NCBI GenBank assembly: GCA_003952965.2
Contig: CM025855.1
Coordinates: forward strand, 2,021,252-2,085,251
Direction of reading: 5' to 3'
Source: Morella rubra
Lineage: Eukaryota > Streptophyta > Magnoliopsida > Fagales > Myricaceae
Length of the DNA: 64,000 nt
Part shown: positions 34,861 to 46,505 of the stretch, piece by piece
Layout of the letters: each line of letters starts with the position of its first letter
Numbering within the stretch: position 1 is the stretch's first letter
Made by a program: the position numbers and the translations under genes
Notes under the pieces: generated by a model
Told to the model about the DNA's origin: nothing
Databases searched by the model: none
What the model saw: the letters and a program-made list of their open reading frames with translations, nothing else

Positions 34861-35933
34861 ACTTCATGGCTTTTTTATCAAAAATCGCTCCATTATCTAA
34901 AAAAAACATAACAAAATCCAGTTACCCTAAATGGCTAAATTGAAAAATTATATTAAACTAAATAATAATAAAAAGATAGGAGAAATCCAGTTACACTATT
35001 TGGTGGATCAATAATAAAAAGATAGGAGAAATAGCATCAGTATTTCTGAAATAATAAAAAGCTTGATGCACTATGCTTTAGGAGTACCATTTTGAAATAA
35101 TAGCAAAATTCCTAAATAATAGCACTACAAAATAATAGCATCAAGCTTTTTATTAAACAAATATTCCTAAATAATAGAGCATACTCCTATGCATCATTAT
35201 TAAATACTTCTCAACTTTCTCAATTCTTCTCAAACAGATATTCCTAAATACTCTATTCGGCTATTCCCTAATACTCTAATAGTAATGTTTTGAAACCCTA
35301 AATGGCTTAACTAAAAATTAAATTAAATTAAACTAAATACTAAATAGTTAATAGTCTAAAATCTAAATTGCCGATCAATTTTCACTTCACATTATCACAT
35401 ATTCACATACCTGGAGGCTGAAGTGGAGAGGGCCGAGAGGGAGAGGCTGAGGCAGTCACTGGTCACTGGTCAGGCAGTCGGCAGAGGCCAGGAGTTCCGG
35501 TGGCTGGTGGACCGGTGGTGCTGGCCGGTGGCGGCACCTGCAGAGGCGGCTGGCGAGTGTGAGATTAGTGGGAATAAAAAAAAAAAACAAGAGAATGAGA
35601 GAGATGGTGGCCTGTGGGCACTGGGCAGTGGGCTTACTTGGGTTGGGCGGCGTCGGGCGGGGCAATGGCAACGGCAGGCGGCAGTAGTGAGTGAGAGAGA
35701 GGCGTGAGCCGTGAGGGCTGAGGCCCGAGGGAGAGCCGGAGACTGGAGTTTCGAACTCTGGGTTGGGCGGCGTCGGCGATCTGCCGAGGATGGAGGGTGG
35801 CGCCAGGAGGGGAAATGGCAGCGGCAGCAGTGAGTGAGAGAGGCAAAAAGCATCGTGAGGGCTGGCCGCCTGAGTGTGAGGGAGAGCCGAAGTTTCAAAG
35901 AGAGTGAGAGAGAGGCCCGAGATTTTTTTTTTC

Positions 35934-35975
35934 AAAATCAAAGGGTGAAACGGCGCTGTTTCACCCTTTGATTTT
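35934..35975. repeat. Perfect 18-bp-arm hairpin in the hAT element
   Basis: AAAATCAAAGGGTGAAAC, a 6-base loop GGCGCT, then the exact complement arm. The core AAACGGCGCTGTTT resembles the AAACGGTGCCGTTT palindrome of the hAT-like element at 27882. Confidence 0.8.
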
Positions 35976-36636
35976 TTAAAAAAAATATATAATGAAGCAG
36001 GCCTGGGCCAGTGGGCTCGCCCCCGCTGGCCCTGAAGCAGGCCTGGGCCAGTGGGGGCAGGCCTGCTTCTTTATATATAAAAAAAAAAAAAATTCAAAGA
36101 ATTTTTAGAGCGAGTGGGGGCGGCCCCCCTGCCTCCGCCTCTGTCCGCCTTATTAGTTGCGTCAATTGCATTTCATTCTCCCTAACTTTAAAAACTGCGA
36201 TTTACGTCTTATAAGTATGAAACATTTGCATTGTTCGTCCATAGTCAAAATTTCCGTTATAATTGACGGAATTTGGCATTAAAATGACCAAAATAACCCT
36301 CCAAAACAAAATTACTAAAAATATTAAAAATTTTGTTAAAAATAAAAAAATGATATTAAAAAAAGGTAATATTTTTTAAATAAAACTATTGAAATTCTAT
36401 TTCAGTAATCCATATTTTTTTTTAATTTATTTCTCCAATATTTATTTATTTTTTGAAAATTGTCTTTGAGGGCATTTAGGTCATTTTAATGCTGAATTCT
36501 GTTAAGTTTAACGAAAATGTTGATTGTGGACGTTTCATACTTAGAGGACGTAAATCGCAGTTTTGAAAGTTAAGAGGTCGCAAATGCAATTGACGTATAC
36601 TTATGAGGTAAACAATGACATTTCTCCTTATTATAA

Positions 36637-37270
36637 ATAAATTATTACGTGTGAGGTGGATTGAATTGACTTCCCTTCGTTCATAGGCATCACGCTTCCC
36701 TCCAACTTGAAGTTTGAAAACGATCCAGTTTGACATTTAGATAAAGAATTAAAAACATGGTTTTAATCAGATTATATATATATGGATTGCTCAAAAGACA
36801 TATATTGCATTTTTATTTGTGCTTCTTTCTATTCCTATTCTGAGTTTTGTTGTTTTATATTTTTATTTAATGGTGCCATACATAGAGGCTATGGATAAGA
36901 GAAATCTTATTTACATTTATATAATTCTTTTTTATGACTAACTATCAAAAAATATTTCTAACCCTTAATTCATTGAGAGAGGTCTTCTCTTGAGTGGTGT
37001 TGTACGTGCCAGTCCCACAATACGTGCAACAATAATTATCAAGGACATATTAGCTAGTAAGCAATAAGATTTGAACTCATGCACATCTCTAGATGCGATT
37101 CATCTAGTTAATGGAGATCCGCCCTTCCAATCGTTGAACTAGCACTTTTTGGGATGCTTCTATAACTCTTTAGATTAACATTAACTAGTATAACATTGTA
37201 GTAAATCTCACAATAAAACTCATGTTCACATCCATCTTTTTCACGAGAGAAATAAATATTACCATTACTC

Positions 37271-37303
<33 letters not shown>

Positions 37304-38189
37304 AGTAAATAAATTTTCATCCATATAATAACAATGATCCAGAAAATAAAATTAAAGAAAAAGTAATATTTTGTACTAGGAACTATAACATAATAAATTA
37401 ACCTCACTGTAAACTTCACAAATATCTACAAGGAGCTTATTAGCTAGGAACCATTATCTTCTTTTTCTTGCTCCTCTCAGGCCCAGAAGTATTTATGTTA
37501 AATATTTCTTCGGGTTTAATTTTTCCCTCCACGACGCATGCACCTTGTGGTTGCCGTCCTATTTATTTTTTAAAAAATATATATATATATATTTTTTTTT
37601 TTTTTGCTTGCAGCAGCTAGCGAATATGTTCCCAACATGTCCTAATACGCCTATTTTCCATGTATGATGAACTTAATGAATGGGACGTTTGTGTCCTTAC
37701 TTTTCTAAAATATTGCTAAATAGTCAAAACCCAGTGGTCCTTTGAGGAAGACACATATAATACTGTAAGGGGGTGGAGGGTAGACAAATAATTAATGAGC
37801 TGCGTGGTCATTCATGGATGTGATGTTGAATGTCATAAAAGATTTGAGTGACAGCCTCTGACATCAATTGGTTAAGAGAAGAAGAGCACGGAGAAATAAC
37901 AATAACTGGTTTCTTGCTTCTTCACTTAAATCTTAATCATTTCAAAGAAGTGTGATTGGAGTTTGTCTGAGAAGTTAATGTTTCTGGGTAGCATAAATGG
38001 AGAGAATTGAGACCAGCACTTTTTTTAATAGAGAGCCAAATTTTTCTGCACCTCAGTTCGTGGTGCCTGGAGGAGAGGCCATTGATATAATAGCACATCT
38101 TCATTGCTGCTTGGTCTTCTATTATGCAGATAAAAGGCCTGGCGTAGCCTCTTTACAAAGTCCATTTAATTCGAGAATGAGGCTCATTA
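36637..38189. other. Spacer upstream of the PPR gene
   Basis: No gene supported. Contains a TA/GA microsatellite (about 37268-37302). Confidence 0.5.
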
Positions 38190-38247
38190 AGCCCAGAATC
38201 TACACCAGTGAAAGCCCAAAATCTTGAAATTGAGAGAATGAGGCCCA
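38190..38247 (+). promoter_or_regulatory. Site II (TGGGCY) cluster upstream of the PPR gene
   Basis: AGCCCA at 38190 and 38213 and GGCCCA at 38242, complements of TGGGCT and TGGGCC, lie 140-200 bp before the ATG. Such TCP-bound site II elements are common in promoters of plant genes for mitochondrial and translation proteins. The word GAGAATGAGG(C/T)(C/T)CATTAAGCC is itself repeated here. Confidence 0.45.
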
Positions 38248-38387
38248 TTAAGCCACCTGATCAAATTCTCAACTAAACCCTTGTAGAACCCTATCTCCGT
38301 TTCTGTCAGAACTTGAAACCCTCTCGTCTCTGTCTCTGTCTCTGATTCTGTGTGTGTTGCACAGACACACCCCCAAGACACACGAAG

Positions 38388-40394
38388 ATGGCACTCTCCA
38401 AGCCCACCTTCCTCACCCACATTAAAACGCTGGCCAAACCTCACCACCACCCGCCACCATCGGCCGCCTCATTCATCTCCTTCCGTCGCTCTCTCTCATT
38501 CTCATCCCCAGAAGAAGCAGCAGCGGAACGACGCCGCCGCAAGCGTCGGCTCCGCATCGAACCTCCTCTCTCCTCCCTTAACCGCACCCAATCCCAGCAG
38601 TCCCCAAAACCCCAACAATCCCAAATACCTCAAAACCCCAACTCCCCCAAGCTCCCGGAGCCCGTGTCTGCGCTCGCCGGCAACCGGCTCAATCTCCACA
38701 ACCGCATCCTCACCCTCATCCGCGAAAATGACCTCGACGAGGCCTCCCTCTTCACCCGCCACTCCGTCTACTCGAACTGCCGCCCCACCATCTACACCGT
38801 CAACTCGGTCCTCTACGCTCTCCTCCGCCAGTCCAAGTACTCCGATCTCCTCTCCCTCCACCGCTTCATCACCCAGGCCGGAATAGCCCCCAATGTCATC
38901 ACCCACAACCTCATCTTCCAGACCTATCTCGATTGCCGTAAGCCCGACACCGCCTTGGAACACTACCGCCAGTTCATGAATGACGCCCCAATCAATCCCT
39001 CTCCCACTACCTACCGCATCCTCATCAAAGGGTTGGTCGATAATGGGAGGCTTAACAAAGCCATGGAGTTGAAAGAGGACGTTGAGGTCAAAGGGTTCGG
39101 CCCGGACCCCACTCTGTACCACCATTTGATGAATGGTTGTGTGAAGAGTGGGGACGCGGACGGAGTTTTTAGGCTTTTCGAGGAGCTGAAGGAGAAGGTG
39201 GGAGGATTCGTGGAGGATGGGGTGGTTTATGGGGGGTTGATGAAGGGGTATTTCATGAAGGGAATGGAGAACGAGGCCATGGAGTGTTATGAGGAGGCGG
39301 TTGAAGGTTCGAGGGTGAAAATGAGTGCAGTTGGGTATAACTCGGTCTTGGATGCATTGACTAAGAACGGGAAGTTCGATGAAGCCTTGAGGTTGTTCGA
39401 TAGGATGATTGGGGAGCACAGCCCACCGAGACGGTTGGCAGTGAATTTGGGGAGCTTTAACGTGATGGTAGATGGCTATTGCGCCCAAGGAAGGTTTAAG
39501 GATGCCATTGACGTTTTCAGGAAGATGGGAGAGTACAGGTGTAGTCCGGATACATTGTCCTTCAATAATTTGATTGAGCAGTTGTGTAATAATGGAATGT
39601 TGGGTGAAGCCGAGGAAATATATAGGGGAATGGGTGAGAAAGGAGTGAATCCAGATGAGTGTACATATGTGTTGTTGATGGATACTTGTTTTAAGGAGGA
39701 CAGGTCTGATGATGCAGCTGAATATTTCAAGAAGATGGTTGAGTCCGGGTTGAGGCCAAACCTGGCAGTTTATAATAAGTTGGTTGATGGGTTGGTCAAG
39801 GTAGGGAAGGTTGATGATTCAAAGTCGTTTTTTGATATGATGGTGAAGAAACTCAAGATGGATGCGGCGAGCTATGAGTTTATAATGAAGGCATTGAGTG
39901 AGGTCGGGAAATTGGATGAGGTGCTTAATGTGGCTGATACGATGTTAGATGATGATGGGGTTGAGTTTAATGAGGAATTGCAGGAGTTTGTGAAGGGCGA
40001 GTTGAGGAAGGAAGGGAGAGAGGATGATTTGGGGAAGCTGATGGAGGAAAAGGAAAGGCAGAAGGCTGAGGCTAAGGCGAAGGAGGCTGAAGCAGCAGAA
40101 GCAGCCAAGAGAAGTGCAAGAGCTGCTGTTTCTTCTTTACTTCCATCTAAGTTGTTTGGGAACAAGGACAGTGAGACAGAGTCTGCGGAGGCCAAGCAAA
40201 CTGAGGCAGAGTCGGCTCAGGCCAATGGAAATGTATTTGAGGCTGCTTCTGTGAATGACGAAACGCGAGGTGGACAAGAGAGTAGTTTTGGTGAAACTGC
40301 TACTGCGGATGCTGATGGGAAGTCGGCAGAGGAAGCAGTTACAGAAGGTGAGGGTTCAGCTGGTGTAGAAGCAAAAAGTGATGCTGCTAACTGA
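38388..40394 (+). CDS. EMB1796: P-class PPR protein, EMB1796 type, mitochondrial
   Basis: Single exon of 668 residues. I chose the ATG at 38388 ([17 protein letters not shown]) over an in-frame ATG 36 bases upstream, because the relatives start this way. The N-terminus is basic and serine rich like an organelle presequence. [20 protein letters not shown] (about 46-65) is the signature shared with GRP23/EMB1796 proteins. From about 120 to 530 there are roughly ten PPR helix-turn-helix repeats (for example [59 protein letters not shown]). The tail is a charged coiled coil rich in E, K and A, then acidic low-complexity sequence. Known for the family: RNA binding, and the Arabidopsis gene is embryo-essential. 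No E or DYW editing domain is present. GC-rich first third, intact frame. Confidence 0.93.
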   Translation: MALSKPTFLTHIKTLAKPHHHPPPSAASFISFRRSLSFSSPEEAAAERRRRKRRLRIEPPLSSLNRTQSQQSPKPQQSQIPQNPNSPKLPEPVSALAGNRLNLHNRILTLIRENDLDEASLFTRHSVYSNCRPTIYTVNSVLYALLRQSKYSDLLSLHRFITQAGIAPNVITHNLIFQTYLDCRKPDTALEHYRQFMNDAPINPSPTTYRILIKGLVDNGRLNKAMELKEDVEVKGFGPDPTLYHHLMNGCVKSGDADGVFRLFEELKEKVGGFVEDGVVYGGLMKGYFMKGMENEAMECYEEAVEGSRVKMSAVGYNSVLDALTKNGKFDEALRLFDRMIGEHSPPRRLAVNLGSFNVMVDGYCAQGRFKDAIDVFRKMGEYRCSPDTLSFNNLIEQLCNNGMLGEAEEIYRGMGEKGVNPDECTYVLLMDTCFKEDRSDDAAEYFKKMVESGLRPNLAVYNKLVDGLVKVGKVDDSKSFFDMMVKKLKMDAASYEFIMKALSEVGKLDEVLNVADTMLDDDGVEFNEELQEFVKGELRKEGREDDLGKLMEEKERQKAEAKAKEAEAAEAAKRSARAAVSSLLPSKLFGNKDSETESAEAKQTEAESAQANGNVFEAASVNDETRGGQESSFGETATADADGKSAEEAVTEGEGSAGVEAKSDAAN

Positions 40395-42153
40395 GCAGGT
40401 AACGGCTTGAATGTGTAACTTCCTTGGCGATGACTTAATGGAGAAATGGTCGTCTTTTGTGTTCCTTTTCTTCATTAAAATTCTTCTGAAATGCGAAGCT
40501 AATGGTATCTGTTACTCCGGTCATTTTATATGTAATTAGGATGGTCGGAAATGATGATGGTTTATTTTATTCATTAGTTTGTTTCCTTTCAGTGTTGGTG
40601 GATATATGGTTTAAAGATTTTTAAAAGTCGAAAACTCCTTTGAGTCTGTACAACGGTTGGTGTCAAACTCCAGATGTTGAAGCAGTAACAGTTCCATCCT
40701 TCTCTTGCTCTTTCCTTTTTTGCCTCTCTTAAATACATAATGGTGCTTTAAAGGAAGATACTGAGAATTGTGGTTTGGTATTGTGTATTCTGTAACATCG
40801 GGATAACTTTAGTGCTCTTAGACTTTATAACCTCGGTAATTGCAATTGAAGGTAGGACTCATATGAGAATCCCTATCAGTTGCTAAGTTGCAGCAATCAG
40901 AAGAAGAAAGATGCAGCCAATCCACCCACTAAGGCGCGTGTTCAGTCTGTGTTCCATTGCACGCTGCTTGACCGGACAACCTTTGTCATCAGTCTCGACA
41001 TTCTTTTCTTTTTGCAGTATCCCTGTTTGAGTCTGGTGTTGTTAATTCAGGGACGGGGACATAAATTTATCTTGGTCATGATTTGCATTTGATGGTGACT
41101 TTTGGTTGTGTCTTCTTCCCCCTTTCATTTTGTTTGCGTCTTATCTACCTAAATGAAGAGATACGAGGAATTATAACTTATTTTAGAGCGATCCTCAACT
41201 TCTAGAAACGCGTCCGCCGATTTCCCCAAGGCAAATCGGAAATGGCCGTATTTTTTCAGCGCAAGTTTTCATTGTCAAATCGAGGTGCAATACATTGGCT
41301 GGAATAATAATGTAATCATGGAGCATCAATAAACATTCGGCAGGCTGCAGGTTGTTGGACACAGTTGAGCTGTCATTAGCAGGTTAATGAGCTACCACGT
41401 TGGTTTGTGGGTCTCAAAATTTAGCCACTCAAGAGACAGGAGGTATGCTGAGCGCGGATCGAATCTCCTGTCTTCAAAATCAACGGTTCCCTGCTTACCT
41501 ACAGGTAATTATGGTTCAATTCAAACATTTTTGTAGCGAATGGAAGTTACTATCATCACTCAACTGCAATGACAGTTCCCTACTCACCGACAGAGTAAAT
41601 AAGGCTCAATTCAAACATTTTGTTACGGATGGAAATTACTATGATCACGCTCGAGGGGATTAGACTATACTGGTAGCCCCCTCCTTGATAAGGAAAAAAC
41701 AAAACGCGGACTTATTAGCTATGCTGTCAGGAATATATTTCCCGTTGGCTCCTCATTGCATCCCTGCGTTAATGAAGAAACTATTTCGATCCCATAAGAC
41801 TCACGCTGCCTATTATCACAACTCAGTAAAGTGTGCTCCATTGCGTCACGCAAAACACACTTGCAACACTAAGTGCAGGAAACCTCCCAAATGCCAAGCG
41901 TGTCTAGCACAAAACAGAGAGTACACAACTACAACTCGTACCTAAGTCTAGATTCATAAGCCAAGTGACTAATGATGTCTTCAACCAAATGTTATGCGAA
42001 GAAGAGTGACCTTATTATACAGCTCAAAGAGACAAAAAACTTCCAGGACTCCTTTGAACACTTTCATCCATTACAACATACAAGAAAAAAGAAATAAGAA
42101 CACAACGCCCCAAATAGATAAAAACTTGAAGATGCCTTAAAAGCAGACTTAAT
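40395..42153. other. Intergenic between convergent PPR and SINAT genes
   Basis: The first few hundred bases are probably PPR 3' UTR. A degenerate tandem pair lies at 41485-41552 and 41574-41642 (GGTTCCCT...CAATTCAAACATTTT...GGAAGTTACTAT). No further gene is supported. Confidence 0.5.
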
Positions 42154-45100
42154 TTAGCTACAGAGGTTTGGTATGCACACCCCAGCATCTTGATTCTGTT
42201 GTTCCTTCCATATCCTTCCAGTAACTCTTAGCTTCAGCTCTTTTCTATCCCCACCAGAGAAGAAGAGGGCCATGTTTCTTTGGATAATGAGACCATCATG
42301 GCTGTCCCTGACCTTGCGGTGGCTATCTCGGATACTTCGTGGTGTACCCTCCCAAATGAGTTTCCTGCCATTTGCCCCGACCTCGAGGCTATAACTGTAG
42401 TTCCGAGCTTCATTCTCGTCACCCATGAAACGGAGGAATGCCATGTAAACAGGTGCCATGCCAAGCTGGAAGGCTTCAAAGTGAAGGCAAAAGTACTGAC
42501 CAAAACAATGAAAGACCTGACAGAAAAGGGAAACCAGAATCTGCAGGTCAGGGTTGTTCTGGGCCGCTCTTTTAAATTTTTGCTTAGTAAAGAAACTCTA
42601 ATTACTGGATTTTTAAATTTTGGTTGAACCAATATAGCATTATAAGATAACAAAACGAAGTCTAGTTACAACAAAAAGTGAGCATATTGTTTATAACACT
42701 ATCTTGAAACAATTATTCGTATAATCAAATGCTTTTTTAATTGTATATGGACACAAGATATCGAAGTTATACCATATTAGATCAAATAATAAAGTTTAGC
42801 TTAGAGATCCTGATATAAGATGGTTTACTTTTTTGTTTGGTATTTCGGCAATTGCTGATGTGACTGATTGTTTTTTTCTTTTTCCAGTATCTATCTTACG
42901 ATGCTGACATGCCTGTTAGGCCACATGCTTGACTCAGAAAGTCAGAGATATTATTACACATGAATCTAATATTTAATAAAAATAGCAAAACAAACAAAAT
43001 AACATTATGGTCCCTAACACACCTTATGTCTCTCCATTAACTACTATTCGCAGAGGTCACCATATAAGGTTGTATAAAACATTTTAAACAATCTATAGTT
43101 CATGCATAAAATTATACTTGGACATATTTTGGTTAGATCACTTATATTTTGACCCCAGAAAAAAATATATATATATATTTTTTTGACCCATTTTCTATTT
43201 TATTCGACTTGTAAGCAACACGAAAAAGTTGCCACCTAAAGCAAATACAAACACACATGGACATACAGACACAGAACATGGCCAAAAATAGTCCTCTAAA
43301 GAATGACCATCATTAAAATCTCTCTCATTAACTTCATTTATAAGCACTTGCACGGTATGGAATATGGGTACTGCATCTCATCCACAAAGATTTAGGGGAT
43401 GTTCTCTTTGGTTTGTATTCTAAGATACACATGAATTCTAGAATTTACAAACCGAACATATTCAAATACCAATACAAGTCAACAACTTCTGCACGCATAC
43501 TAATAAACTTTAACATCACCTAAAAATTCTCAAAACACTTCAAATTCTAAAAATCTTACCAAAATGAACATCCCTTTAGTTCCTATGCCATCATTGGAAA
43601 TAATTATGGAGGCACTTCAATCATTATGAAAACACAACGCAACAATCTAAATGCAATAATAACACTTACTGTGAGCATCCAAGTGGCATTCTCTACTTCC
43701 CGGGGATTGGACTTCACATACCGATGGTTAAATGTGCATCCTGTGTGCATGTCCACCTTGTGATCGTCCCTCAGATGAGCAACCAGGAAAGGGATATCCC
43801 CAACAACAGCGCACTCTGAGCCAGCATATGGACAATTATATGGTCTGAAGTTGCACATTGCCTCATGTTTAAGCTTGCTGTAGTAAGGAAATATTTCTGG
43901 GCATCCCAAGGAGTAATATTTGCAGGGCAGTTCAAGTGACTCAGCCACCTTCTCCAAGGCTAAACACCTAATATCTCCAAGCTCTTGTCTACACGTGGGG
44001 CACCGGTTATGTACCCTAGTTTTACAGGTAGAACACAGTGTGTGCCCATTATGGCACTGCATAAAGGGTAATTTGTTATTTAAAAAAGGAACTCGCTTAA
44101 CAAATGACGAATCTGACAGAAATCTACTTTTTTTAGCAAAGATTTTACATAGTCCGTTGCAGGCCCAAATTAGTGAGGACATTCCCAAGACAACATTTTC
44201 TAAAGATCCGAAAGGAAAAATGATCTGTTATCATAGAATTGACAAAGTCAGAAATGGAGAGAAACAAAGAAAATACCTAAAACGAGACACAACGTCCTGT
44301 AGTCCACCTGACCAACTAAAGCAAAGAAATCAGACCGATATAGTGACCAACATCGTCCTTCTCATAAAGCATGTTTAAACGCAAGTAGTGAGAAATCTCA
44401 ATCTTCTTAGGTTCGGAAAAGGGACAACTAACAGTCCCCTATTCCCGCCCATACCCGTTGCACTAATGTTTAACTCAGCTGCAAACTCTTAGCGCTAAAA
44501 GACGACAGCAATATCAGTCAGGTCATAAACTGTGTTTGCAGATGAAATCCCAAATGTCCAAGCGACTAACCTTTGTATGTTTCAGCTACATCTGTTTCAG
44601 CGTTGAGTTTAGATCATCGTATACATAAGCCTCAATGTTTAAGACTCACCCCAGGATACTGAGGAGGTTGTTTGATCTTTTCTATCCTTCTCTTCATTGT
44701 AAACGGAGGCCCCAATAAGGACAAAGACGAGAAACAGACTATACTTTGCATATTGGAAGTTTATTTTCATCCCAAGGAACCAGTTTGCAGTTCAAGTGAC
44801 TCAGCGATAGAAAGGCCAAACTAATTGCCTCTCCAGCTCAAACACAACAGGGCACCTCTTTCCAAAAATATGTAAAAGTTTTACAGGTAGAACACAGTGT
44901 GTGCCCATTATGGCACTGCATAAAGGGTAATTTGTTATTTAAAAAAGGAACTCGCTTAACAAATGACGAATCTGACAGAAATCTACTTTTTTTAGCAAAG
45001 ATTTTACATAGTCCGTTGCAGGCCCAAATTAGTGAGGACATTCCCAAGACAACATTTTCTAAAGATCATGCTGAAAGGAAAAATGATCTGCTTGTCATCA

Positions 45101-46505
45101 TAGAATTGACAAAGTCAGAAATGGAGAGAAACAAAGAAAATACCTAAAACGAGACACAACGTCCTGTAGTCCACCTGACCAACTAAAGCAAAGAAATCTA
45201 GACATGATTCGATATAGACTATCCTCAGTACCAACATAATATTAGATCCTTGTTGCTTAAGCTTCTCTGGTCTGATAAAGCAGTCTTGTTTAAACGCATG
45301 GTTTGCTAGTAGTGAGAAATCTCAATCTTCTTAGTCTTCCAGTTCGGAAAAGGGACAACTCTTTCGGGTGCAACAGTCGCCGGGTAGTGTGCTATTCCCG
45401 CCCATACCCGTTGCACTAATGTTTAACTCATAGTATGGCTGGCAAACTTTATGCTTAGCGCTAAAAGACGACGAGCAATATCAGTCAGGTCATAAACTGT
45501 GTTTGCAGATGAAATCCCAAATGTCCAAGCGACTAACCTTTGTATGTTTCAGCTACATCTGTTTCAGCGTTGAAGAGGACCGTTTAGATCTTCCATCGTA
45601 TACATAAGGAAGTAACCTACAATGTCCCTAAGACACAAAGTCTTTGGTACTCTATGACTCACCCCAGGATACTGAGGAGGTTGTTTGATCTTTTCTATCC
45701 TTCTCTTCATTGTAAACGGAGGCCCCAATAGGTTGAATTTACTGGACAAAGACGAGAAACAGACTAGAGTACTCATTGCATATTGCTGAAGTTTATTTTC
45801 AGCGTCTTCAGAAATCAGGAAATCAAAATTAAACCAAAAAGTTTGTAATTTCCAACACTATGTGCGATAGAAATGGCCAAACTAATTGCCTAGGAAGAAA
45901 GCTAAACAATCAACAACTCTCTTTCCAAAAATCCTTCAAAAATGAGGTCCACGTAAATCCTCTCCAACCCATCCGACGCTCATCAATCTCCGGCACTAAT
46001 CCCCTAAAAGACATCTAACAAATTTAGGAAACATCTAAACTCATTTCTTTCGAACCATATGGCATATTCTATGAATCCCCTCCATCCCACCCGGGTCGAT
46101 CTCCATCAAATCTCACAAACACATCCCACCAAACGGTTACCCAACAACCAAAACTGAAACCCATATGGAGAAAACACATACGAAACCACATAACATTCCA
46201 AAAACAGTTAACTTGAGAGAAGACAAAGAGACCTGGTGAATTGGTGGGTACATGGAATTGGTGCAAACAGGGCATTCCAGCAACTCATGGACGCTGGTGG
46301 CCGGTGCGATCGCCGTGGGACCCACAATGTTAATGTTATTAACATTGTTGGCATTGCGAGGCTTGGAGGACGAGAACTCGGAGTGATGGTGAGGATGCGG
46401 ATGAAGACCATGGTGCTGTTGCTGTTGGTGTTGTTGGTGGTGGTGATGGATCTCATCCTCGTCCAAATCCGAGGACGAAACGCACTCGATGCTATCCAAG
46501 TCCAT
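42154..46505 (-). CDS. SINAT: SINA-type RING E3 ubiquitin ligase, SINAT3/4 clade
   Basis: Three exons: 46233-46505, 43670-44056, 42154-42516 (273, 387 and 363 nt), giving 340 residues. The start MDLDSIECVSS matches the family; the frame stays open 28 codons further upstream without similarity. A histidine and glutamine rich stretch (about 19-45) is followed by a RING finger (CPVC at 78-81, CHNGHTLCSTC, CPTC), then the SIAH-type zinc fingers and the C-terminal TRAF-like substrate and dimerisation fold (HCFGQYFCLHFEAFQLG, GRKLIWEGTPRS, IQRNMALFFSGGDRKEL). NIVGPTAIAPATSVHELLEC recalls SINAT4, MDLDS recalls SINAT3. Known roles are ubiquitination of regulators of autophagy, light and hormone signalling. 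The coding sequence is intact, but intron 1 contains a strange partial copy of exon 2. Confidence 0.93.
43395..43575. mobile_element. Tourist-like MITE in SINAT intron 2
   Basis: 181 bp bounded by GGGGATGTTCTCTTTGG and the approximate complement CCAAAATGAACATCCCT. TTA lies on both sides (43392-43394, 43576-43578), the usual PIF/Harbinger target; TTTAG on both sides is also compatible with a 5-bp duplication. Confidence 0.5.
44033..44790. repeat. Copy A of SINAT exon 2/intron duplication, indel-rich
   Basis: 44033-44212 (5' end of exon 2 and adjoining intron) is nearly identical to 44882-45066. The following 44216-44760 matches 45068-45800 but lacks many short blocks, with very few substitutions. 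The functional exon 2 is continuous with this copy. Confidence 0.85.
44791..45830. repeat. Copy B of SINAT exon 2/intron duplication with exon fragment
   Basis: Carries only the first codons of exon 2 (CHNGHTLCSTCKT, about 44876-44905), then leaves the exon sequence. The intron part is the longer, apparently complete version. The join just left of it (44761-44882) is a patchwork of exon 2 and distal intron words. Confidence 0.85.

Larger units (their letters stand above)
32284..36143 (-). mobile_element. hAT transposon with 8-bp target duplication
   Basis: 3860 bp. Ends CAGTGGCGTATCTAGG and (complement of the right end) CAGAGGCGGAGGCAGGGGGG. The perfect 8-bp duplication TCCGCCTT flanks it (32276-32283, 36144-36151). 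It encodes a decayed transposase on the minus strand. The right third (35400-36130) is GC-rich and holds a ~120-bp direct repeat (35635-35745 and 35757-35890, sharing GGTTGGGCGGCGTCGG), an 18-bp-arm hairpin at 35934-35975 and a tandem copy of GAAGCAGGCCTGGGCCAGTG (35995 and 36032). Confidence 0.93.
32261..36627. mobile_element. MULE-type fold-back MITE split by an hAT transposon
   Basis: The MITE parts are 32261-32283 and 36144-36627, about 499 bp once the inserted element and one copy of its target are removed. The left end GGGAAAAAGTCATTGTCCGC mirrors the right end (complement GGAGAAATGTCATTGTTTAC). Long arms pair across the interior (GCGATTTACGTCTTATAAGT with its complement; CATTAAAATGACC with GGTCATTTTAATG). 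The flanks are TTGTTATAA (32252-32260) and TTATTATAA (36628-36636), a 9-bp target duplication with one mismatch. Confidence 0.75.

Noticed and set aside
35423-35941. Several proline, serine and histidine rich open frames
   Set aside because: They lie in the GC-rich terminal repeat module of the hAT element and translate simple repeats.
38502-39488. 328-codon open frame on the minus strand
   Set aside because: Antisense shadow of the GC-rich PPR coding sequence; no family-like features.
42234-42653. Open frames on both strands around SINAT exon 3
   Set aside because: Out-of-frame shadows; the correct exon is 42154-42516, fixed by the splice acceptor and conserved protein.
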